A DNA stretch of 64,000 bases, taken from IMG/VR virus record IMGVR_UViG_3300042563_003307, positions 124,001 to 188,000 of that record; one strand, 5' to 3'. The position numbers and the translations under genes are program-made. The notes beneath the pieces are model-generated. The model did not search any database, had not been told where the DNA came from, and was given only the letters and a program-made list of their open reading frames with translations. This DNA is from a virus. Position 1 is the stretch's first letter; each line of letters begins with the position of its first letter. Shown here in pieces: positions 58,101 to 64,000 of the stretch.

Positions 58101-59669
58101 AGTATTGTATACTCCGAATGCGGTTTGTTTTCTTTTATTTCCAGCAACTATCTCTTCAATAATTATCGAAGTGCCAATAACTTTTGTTTTATAAGTTATA
58201 ATTTCTCCATTGTTAATTGCAGAAGCTAAAGCAATTGCTATTTGTTGTAGACTTCCATCGCTTGAGAATCTATTTCCTACAGCTCTAGCGACTGGTAAGG
58301 TTGGATCTGCAATAACAATATAGTCTCCTAAATTGTATTGTGAAATTTGAATTTCAGTTTTATCTCCAATAAAAATTCTATCATTAGCACTTGGAATATC
58401 TTTTATTGTAATCTTAATAAATCCTTTATAACTTGGCTCTTTAAGATCTGCCGTTATTTTCTTACCATTTTTTGCATATCCAATAAAAGATTTTTCATTA
58501 CTATCATTTTGAGATATTAAAAATTTATAAGACCAAACTTCTGGTATAGATAGTCCAGGATTTCCAGCATTTATTAATTTACTTGATGCATTTTTGATAT
58601 TATAAAAAGTACCTGATTTATCTTTAACATATTGTAAGGTTGGAATTTGAAATTGGTCACTTCCAGGAAACATATCAATATCAACCAAAGGAATTGGAGC
58701 TTGAGATATATCATAAAAAGTTTTATAACTATTGTATTCGGCATTTAATTGACTATTCGTAAGTCCAATAGAACCAAAACTACCTTCATCAATATCATCG
58801 GCATAAATACCAAAGTATCTATAGATTTTATAGTTTTCTGCAGTATAATCATCGAACAAAAATTCTAAATTAATTATATTAGCAGAAACAATACCATTCC
58901 TTTCAAATCCATTAGTTATGGTTTGATTGCTAAAAATCTCAGGATAATCAACTTGAACATAATCTCTGTCTAATTGTTCTGTTTTAACTGTAAATCCACC
59001 GTTAACGATATCAATACCATTAAATGTTGATTGAGAACCTTCTTTAAAGTTTATAGTAAGCGCTGAGTTTGGAAATCTTTTATCGTTAACATGAGTATTT
59101 AAGTACTCTCCAATTTTTGAAGATTTACCCAAATCAAACGTTTTAATTATTGTAGCATTTTTAAGAAGTTCTAAAATCCTAGAATTTTGTCCAGTAGTAT
59201 TTTCAGTATAATCTGTGTTATAATCAACATCTTCAATTCTATAAATTACAAATTTAGAAGGTACTTGTTTTTCAAGCCAAATTGGAGCAAATATTTTATA
59301 TTGCTCATCATATAATTTAGTAATATTTTGGATTGCGCCATATTGATACTGATCTTCATATTGAAATTCATAATCAGAAAATAGAGCAATATCAGAAGAT
59401 GCTCTAAGAGTTTCGTATCTTTGCGTTAGCGGAAGCTGTTTATAAAAATTAGCAATATCGATAGAATATATCCCGGAAGATTTAATCTCATATTTTTGAA
59501 ATTCAATTTTAGAAAGTTCTTTGTTTGCTCTAAAAGAACTTAAAAACAAGTCGCCATTTGAGTTAACAAGCAACTTTGAATTACTCGTTAACTTTGGATT
59601 TGTTCTTAATAAAGCAAAAGATTTATTATCTATTGAATTGTTTACAGCATCAGTATTAATTATAGCCAT
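55167..59669 (-). CDS. Large virion structural protein (1500 aa)
   Basis: 1500 aa, acidic, rich in Asp, Asn, Ile and Tyr, and alpha/beta throughout. It starts MAIINTDAVNNSIDNKSF. No catalytic motif, signal or membrane segment seen. Its size and place between fibres and another giant structural gene suggest a tail or baseplate-peripheral protein. Its leader has both GATATATAA and TATAAATA elements and a G-rich AGAGGTG seven bases before the ATG, one of few Shine-Dalgarno-like sites in the window. Confidence 0.65.
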   Translation of the reverse strand: MAIINTDAVNNSIDNKSFALLRTNPKLTSNSKLLVNSNGDLFLSSFRANKELSKIEFQKYEIKSSGIYSIDIANFYKQLPLTQRYETLRASSDIALFSDYEFQYEDQYQYGAIQNITKLYDEQYKIFAPIWLEKQVPSKFVIYRIEDVDYNTDYTENTTGQNSRILELLKNATIIKTFDLGKSSKIGEYLNTHVNDKRFPNSALTINFKEGSQSTFNGIDIVNGGFTVKTEQLDRDYVQVDYPEIFSNQTITNGFERNGIVSANIINLEFLFDDYTAENYKIYRYFGIYADDIDEGSFGSIGLTNSQLNAEYNSYKTFYDISQAPIPLVDIDMFPGSDQFQIPTLQYVKDKSGTFYNIKNASSKLINAGNPGLSIPEVWSYKFLISQNDSNEKSFIGYAKNGKKITADLKEPSYKGFIKITIKDIPSANDRIFIGDKTEIQISQYNLGDYIVIADPTLPVARAVGNRFSSDGSLQQIAIALASAINNGEIITYKTKVIGTSIIIEEIVAGNKRKQTAFGVYNTNLVDFINVDNGEFDDIGLNANIPNVWNIWTTIAGSSEGQSVLVKSSEIGNVQVGEYLKQKDSDKFVRIIEINQDPFDTNYYRVILDRATKLSNDRVYEVYDEYKTVHGKFAAYDFKDFDFDFYSTRNSDLGDLVYDFDESSTTTASLFYSGLRDILSAETSETVAKTQLLNEYDRLKENSLKETALLSRVVPTICKYELKNSSNGRNLPYVLNVNEAFGDDNLSPNIELDSKRNIESLNMEHFHLNRIPTSILGSRKDLNNYLDFAGDGGLTIDKLKSTTFNYFDKHFNWTGYFDTSNSAQSWFDNKSKRLWSKFDIGNFEKNSSAVFRGLRYVFQKRKEITNEIPTEFLKGIDISDYKFGAYLSYSSDDTIPSNSIVFNCVKNDKFKFICVNIELKIIENDITEEDINRYLLYTINDLTLGGDIIDTRIPFRIDFIGSTPEPDSDPDTPFIIKASIISINNGTAKFTEFVKRNSIGEYSWIYFTVTGDTYAVKVIDVIDDTSILVSGHPYKFVPNPTQPINPNDPPIAPYPLEGRLDPQFMSLVAETGPFDYSQGGKNEFANLLDSISAYKYSKRFNSFGQVNYVTIAEDGTLSKNDFVLSVESGVDVVKPSIIQPTSDPERPKAFRLSSNQIGNIVEDRKDGGYVSILRRMNGDYNPIFNDIITFSDINSDKKVLKIEEDPLVPTTALKESVLIAYNKLNGKGISFDSFKENTNNYGFISNYFYHKVNEQDSKNILKLSQTTDKLPLYPMIGEIAIDKKEINVFKSKYSKDYFTRALSGGESETTNGTLSPVEKKTFMASTIMKVRDTYDITKFDNVQELSIEVLDKIRFVQSNTASIHWIEDESQVIADFYLSTAILNELTEDGIERYFGRYVKAANSYGDKSSIKDDLQIYSKSNISPRFIIDSIKIYGIEGKGLETSFVSVTQTSQLTADNYVELTNFNIQSYQNDGLSFRLIYNKKYGYSYNFKIHVKIQA

Positions 59670-59685
59670 CTAGGACACCTCTTTT

Positions 59686-59703
59686 TATTTATATTATATA
59701 TCC
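59686..59703 (-). promoter_or_regulatory. Double late-type promoter element (GGATATATAA and TATAAATA)
   Basis: The minus strand reads GGATATATAATATAAATA, two late-type cores in tandem, 17 bases before the ATG of the 1500-aa gene. The strongest such site in the window. Confidence 0.6.
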
Positions 59704-59748
59704 CAGATTATGGAACAATATAAAGAGTATATGCCTTAGTAGAACTAA

Positions 59749-62700
59749 TTAATAATTATTAATATCTGGAAAGGAAAGATTTAAGAAGTCATCAGATAAA
59801 TATCTACGTCTTCCTCTTCCCGGTTGATAATTATTTTGATATTTAGTTAACATAGTACTTGTTACATTGTTAATATTTCTACCTTCAGCCGCATATTTAG
59901 ATGTTACTTCAATATCAAATTTAAAATCATTACTTCCAAAATCAATTATATCAATACCTATTTTTTTAGCATAACTTAAGTTTGTAAAAGTATTATCTAA
60001 AACTCCACCAACTCTACCAGTTCCAGTAGCCTTAGGTCCATAATAATCAGTCATACGGTACTGATAAACCAAATCAACTGACACAGCATTTGCACTTCCA
60101 CCTGGAATTAGCTTTTTACCACTTTTATTAGAAGCATCTACCACTAACGAATTAGTGTTTAGTGGAGAAATATAAAGGAATGAACCGCATGATCGACCGC
60201 CTAATAAGTATTGGTCTTCTGGAGAGAATCCTGCTTTACCAGTTTGTCGTAGACCTGCAATATTGGTATTACTTATAGTATCAATTATTCTAAGAGGTGT
60301 TTGTTTTTTACCATTTAGATCTGTTGCTCTTAGAGAAGCTGTTTTTGGCATTCCAACCGTTCCATTACTTGCAATATTTCCTAAAGATGGAGAATTTGTA
60401 CCACTCTGTAAAAGAGGGTGATCGACATGCAAATAAATACCATTTGTATATTGTAAATATGACATCGTGGTTGGAACTCCAATTGCAATTTTTTCAGGAA
60501 TTCCTGTTGATGCTGCATAGCTTCCAGACCAAACAAAATCATTTGGACTAGAAGATAATGGAGCAAATGGAGTTCCATTTATACCATTAAAGTTTTTAAA
60601 TCCATTAGTTCCAGATGGAGGAACTGTAGGAAATGTATATGAAATTCCATATTCATATAAATCATATGCACTATTAGTACCTGAATCTATTGCAGTATTA
60701 ATATTACCGTCAACTCCTTCAGTGATTACATACAAATTATCATCATTTGCGATATTTCTAAATCTAGAGTAAATAAATTGCCCTTTTAACTGAGAAGACT
60801 GATCAGGACCACTATTAAGATAGTCTTTGGTAAGATCAGTGATATTTTGATACATTACCGGAACTAAATCATATCGACCTTCTACTGTATAATACGAGTT
60901 ACTACCATATATTGGATCGATTGATGCAATTCCAGTTCCAAGTCCAAATTTTGTATTACTCGAAGAAACTGGAGCGGGAAGAGTAGTGTCTCCTACAATT
61001 CTAGATATTAACTCAAGATCAGTTGCTTTAGTATTTGATAATTCAATTTTAAAGTTTTTAGTAACAATTGCTCCTTTTCCATTAACCGCTGGAATTTCTT
61101 GGCTATAATAACCTGCAAACAACTGTACTGTTGAGTTATTTGTTACTGGTGTAACGTTTCCGTTTTCATCAATAATTCTTACAAGTAATTCTCCAGTTGT
61201 TTTCTCAATAACCGCTCTTAAGCTCAGAACCTCATTTTGAAGAGCTAATAACTTTTCATAAACAGTAATCGGTGCTTGGGTGTCTGTTATAAATCCAGAA
61301 GCTATTGTATTTGCACTATGGGCAAATGTTTGGCTGCCGACTGTAAAAGATTCTCCAACATGTTTGTATACACCTGCAGATTCTAAGTCTTGCTGAATTT
61401 GTACTTTTAATAAGTCAAGCTCATTAGCTTTAATAACATTTCCTAAATTGTCAGTATTAATTTCACCTTGTGGAAATTCTATTTTTTGAATTTCCGACCA
61501 GTCAGATTCTAAAGGATTCGCAGGGAATCCAGCTTCTGAAATTGATTTAATCATAAACTCAACGACTTCTCCAGGGTTAATTGAGATATCGAAAGAGTTA
61601 AAGTTTACTGCATTAGCATCCTCTTCGCTCTCTAGAATCCAACCATATTTTCCATTAGCATCCATTGCTCTCTTTCTAACAGGTCCACTAACTTCTACCC
61701 AATTTGAAAAAGCAGCTGTTTTTTCAGTTTGATTTGTAGCATCTACAAATTTTATTTGATCGATTGTTGAAGTTTTTCCTGAAGTAGAAACATATCTGTA
61801 TCTAATTTTAAATTGTACAACTTCTTGCGATACTTGGTTTCCAATTGTTTTTGGTTCTGGTACCGCCCAAAATCCTCTAACTTTATACTTTGGAGATGCT
61901 GTTTGTAAATCTGCAGATTCTGCTGAAGATTTAATTTCACTAACAGTTGATGAAAAAAGTTTTGATTCAGATTCTCTTTGAGAAATTAATGAACTTAATT
62001 CATTTTTATGAGTATCACTTTCTGCTTGAGAAGCAAATTTCTTAGTATTAATTAAAGATTTTTTCTGTTTGATAGATTCATCAAGTTGTTTTAATGATTG
62101 CTCTGTAGATGATTTATCAGACTTTAATTGTTTAATTTTATCGGTTGTAGTATTGTCAGTTAAGTGTTTATTAATTTGAACAACTTTAAAGTTTTCAACA
62201 TTAATAACAGGGGGTGTTGGAGTAATTCCAGACGCTGCAGGTGGAATATAATCTACCTTTAGCGATTTAAGGAATTGTCCAAAATCCGCAACTTCATTTT
62301 TATAATATTCAGCCAAGGTCATTTTATTACCGGCTTCATCATTCATTTCTAAACTATTAGAATAGAATCCAACTCCTGGTGAGAAATTCTCAGCAGGTAT
62401 TTTTGAAATAGGATCGATTGGTTTAACAAAGATAACTTGTCTTTCATTAAATGCGACATTGATTTCGATATTCAAATCAGTATCAACTGCTTTATAAATT
62501 CCAAGCGAGTTAACTCCAAGCTTAATAGATTCAGAACCTTCGAGTAATAGTAACTCAACTTGTGTTGTTGAAGTATCTATAGAAAGAATTTGGTATCTTG
62601 TTCTATAATTACCAGAGTTAACAATAAGAGAATCTCCAGTCTTTAGCGTTTCAGTATCTTTAAGGGTTTTAGTTGAATCAGTAAACGTTAATTTGTTAAG

Positions 62701-63423
62701 CGTAAATAATTTAACAGTTTTAGTTTGGGTTGTTCCATCAATAACAACATTCTTTTGAGCATTGTCTATTTTAATAACATCAAAAAACCCAGTGTATTGG
62801 ATCTTTCTAATAGGCATATCAATAACTTGAGAATCTAAATAGTACACAAAGTTATTATTGGTCAATTGCGTTTTAAAATCAGAGTAAACAAGTTCACTTC
62901 CTCCTTTATAAAGTTCATCAAATGCAGTGATTGAAGCCAGATCATTTTCATTGAATATGAATCTTTCAACATATACCTTTTCAGTTTCTACTGGAATTTG
63001 TTTGCTTACATCTAAATTAATTGTAAGTAATGGATTTAAAAAGTTTTCAAAGAAATCATTTAACTTAGTTGAAAACTGGGTAGGAGATGCAAGAGTTGTA
63101 ATAGAAGGAGATGGTCCTTTTAATCTAGAAGTATGGATAGTTCTAAAAGAACCGTCTTTTAATCTAACATTTGCATTTGAACCTTCAAGCCCACTAATTG
63201 AACTCAAATTACTATTCAAACGATCAATTTCTCTTTTCAAGTACCCAAATGCAGGTATTTGAATAGTTTCCATTGTATTCGTTTTACTATTGAAAAGGTC
63301 AATACTAACAGTTTCCTTATCAGTAGTTATAGCTTCATTAATTCTTTTAAATGTTTCTAGTGAGTTAGTGTTTAACTCAAGAAACTGTTCAAGTAATTGT
63401 GATATTGAATTGCTAGCGCTCAT
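59749..63423 (-). CDS. Large virion structural protein with coiled coil and FnIII-like region (1224 aa)
   Basis: 1224 aa. The N-terminal ~110 residues are helical, followed by a beta-rich part to ~400. A coiled coil at about 415-500 (L-K-S-D-K-S-S-T-E-Q-S-L-K-Q-L-D-E-S-I-K-Q) follows. A fibronectin-III-like region (V-Q-F-K-I-R-Y-R-Y-V ... V-E-F-M-I-K-S) lies around 530-640, then a large beta-rich C-terminus. No enzyme motif. Likely baseplate or fibre-attachment protein; it ends two bases before the neighbouring partial gene begins. Confidence 0.65.
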   Translation of the reverse strand: MSASNSISQLLEQFLELNTNSLETFKRINEAITTDKETVSIDLFNSKTNTMETIQIPAFGYLKREIDRLNSNLSSISGLEGSNANVRLKDGSFRTIHTSRLKGPSPSITTLASPTQFSTKLNDFFENFLNPLLTINLDVSKQIPVETEKVYVERFIFNENDLASITAFDELYKGGSELVYSDFKTQLTNNNFVYYLDSQVIDMPIRKIQYTGFFDVIKIDNAQKNVVIDGTTQTKTVKLFTLNKLTFTDSTKTLKDTETLKTGDSLIVNSGNYRTRYQILSIDTSTTQVELLLLEGSESIKLGVNSLGIYKAVDTDLNIEINVAFNERQVIFVKPIDPISKIPAENFSPGVGFYSNSLEMNDEAGNKMTLAEYYKNEVADFGQFLKSLKVDYIPPAASGITPTPPVINVENFKVVQINKHLTDNTTTDKIKQLKSDKSSTEQSLKQLDESIKQKKSLINTKKFASQAESDTHKNELSSLISQRESESKLFSSTVSEIKSSAESADLQTASPKYKVRGFWAVPEPKTIGNQVSQEVVQFKIRYRYVSTSGKTSTIDQIKFVDATNQTEKTAAFSNWVEVSGPVRKRAMDANGKYGWILESEEDANAVNFNSFDISINPGEVVEFMIKSISEAGFPANPLESDWSEIQKIEFPQGEINTDNLGNVIKANELDLLKVQIQQDLESAGVYKHVGESFTVGSQTFAHSANTIASGFITDTQAPITVYEKLLALQNEVLSLRAVIEKTTGELLVRIIDENGNVTPVTNNSTVQLFAGYYSQEIPAVNGKGAIVTKNFKIELSNTKATDLELISRIVGDTTLPAPVSSSNTKFGLGTGIASIDPIYGSNSYYTVEGRYDLVPVMYQNITDLTKDYLNSGPDQSSQLKGQFIYSRFRNIANDDNLYVITEGVDGNINTAIDSGTNSAYDLYEYGISYTFPTVPPSGTNGFKNFNGINGTPFAPLSSSPNDFVWSGSYAASTGIPEKIAIGVPTTMSYLQYTNGIYLHVDHPLLQSGTNSPSLGNIASNGTVGMPKTASLRATDLNGKKQTPLRIIDTISNTNIAGLRQTGKAGFSPEDQYLLGGRSCGSFLYISPLNTNSLVVDASNKSGKKLIPGGSANAVSVDLVYQYRMTDYYGPKATGTGRVGGVLDNTFTNLSYAKKIGIDIIDFGSNDFKFDIEVTSKYAAEGRNINNVTSTMLTKYQNNYQPGRGRRRYLSDDFLNLSFPDINNY

Positions 63424-63424
63424 A

Positions 63425-64000
63425 TTATCTTATTATTTCAAGTTCAAATGTCTTGTTTATTTCATCTACACATATTAATTCAAAGTAAGGTTTTTGGCTT
63501 AAAATATTACTACTATCTATAGAAGCCTTTAAAACATAACTATTGTTTTTATCCGTGTATATATTTATTTTGTAATTTCCTAAAGTTGGAATTCCAATCG
63601 GTATTTGATTTTTAAAAGAAAACTTAATAGTTTGCCCATTTTTCCAAGTATTAATACTATCATCTAGGTATATATTCAAGTCTCCGGTCATTGTATTATT
63701 ATCCGTATTAATTCTAATTAGATTCTCAAATGGTCGTATTCTTGTAATTAAACCAGTAGATGCAGCAAGATTTAAGTTAAATAAATTACTTGGAGCAATT
63801 AAAGAACCAGATATTCCTGGGATAAATTCATAATTAAAAATAGAATTTAATGTATATCCATTATTGTCATTAACTATCTTAATCATACTAGGGTTTGATT
63901 TGTCGATTTTTACCCCATCACCTGCTGCAAGTACATTAGTATTATATTGTATTTCGGTTGGAATAACTCCACTAATCATTTGATTCAACCTAGTGTTTAC
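63425..64000 (-). CDS. Hypothetical virion protein, cut by the right window edge
   Basis: The frame is open to base 64000, so the true N-terminus may lie outside; the first ATG inside is at 63979 and a TTG at 63988 is also possible. At least 185 residues remain, with D-G-V-K-I-D-K-S-N-P-S near 25 and M-T-G-D-L-N-I-Y near 105, a beta-rich pattern typical of tail proteins. No family recognised. Confidence 0.65.
   Translation of the reverse strand, partial: VNTRLNQMISGVIPTEIQYNTNVLAAGDGVKIDKSNPSMIKIVNDNNGYTLNSIFNYEFIPGISGSLIAPSNLFNLNLAASTGLITRIRPFENLIRINTDNNTMTGDLNIYLDDSINTWKNGQTIKFSFKNQIPIGIPTLGNYKINIYTDKNNSYVLKASIDSSNILSQKPYFELICVDEINKTFELEIIR

Overview
The window is a continuous stretch of a large T4-like (myovirus-type) phage genome. 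Every gene I accept lies on the minus strand, so transcription runs from high to low coordinates. It carries recognisable T4 replication and recombination functions: gp46/gp47, gp41, UvsX, a family B polymerase, gp45, UvsW, UvsY, gp61 and gp32. It also carries long tail and fibre genes. The DNA is AT-rich, start codons are preceded by A-rich stretches with few Shine-Dalgarno sequences, and a collagen-like/BspA-like fibre set is present. These suggest a host in the Bacteroidota, perhaps a flavobacterium; the host assignment is inference.

Layout from left to right. 0-5 kb: a cut gene, a 59-aa gene missed by a 60-aa cutoff, a leucine-rich-repeat (BspA-like) protein and a collagen-like (G-x-Q) virion protein. 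5-13 kb: gp46, gp47, a gp33-like candidate, gp41 helicase, UvsX, the C-terminal half of DNA polymerase and the sliding clamp. 13.2-14.1 kb: a tiny membrane peptide and two proteins with a capsid-targeting N-terminus. 14.3-18.8 kb: both ribonucleotide reductase subunits, the N-terminal half of DNA polymerase and a dimeric dUTPase. 18.8-23.8 kb: an unusual cassette. It encodes a helix-hairpin-helix protein that resembles the base-hypermodification (aGPT-PPlase / 5-hmdU-kinase helical domain) clade, an FkbM-type methyltransferase, a small HAD phosphatase, a clear myo-inositol-3-phosphate synthase, an SGNH-like protein and a small conserved protein. 24-39.4 kb: a DUF2828/vWA protein and a long run of proteins starting with MKHIKLFE(D/Q)F(V/I)NE or a variant. 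This resembles the T4 capsid-targeting sequence (T4 internal proteins start MKTYQEFIAE). The run includes two giant proteins (913 and 1029 aa) punctuated by ES-V-V-N-E-like linkers, a ligase-fold protein, and a ligase-like/NMN-adenylyltransferase-like fusion. 39.4-45 kb: UvsW, UvsY, primase, gp32, a RuvC-like resolvase and a capsid-targeted glycine-zipper protein. 45-64 kb: tail and baseplate-type virion proteins, a spanin-like membrane protein, three paralogous fibres plus a tail-collar protein, and two giant structural proteins.

Two parts stand out. The first is the putative internal-virion-protein system: many proteins carry one shared targeting/cleavage tag, and the same cleavage-like motif recurs inside two proteins that look like polyproteins for prohead-protease processing. 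The second is the inositol-phosphate-synthase/HhH cassette. Its HhH and SGNH products end in the same C-terminal [S/T/C]-L-F as the polymerase, so they may act on DNA at the clamp as part of a new DNA modification pathway.

Control signals seen are rho-independent terminators after several gene groups and a recurrent (G/A)ATATATAA / TATAAATA element, close to the T4 late-promoter core. This element lies mainly upstream of virion and capsid-targeted genes and of gp32. I saw no tRNA, CRISPR array, transposase or reverse transcriptase.
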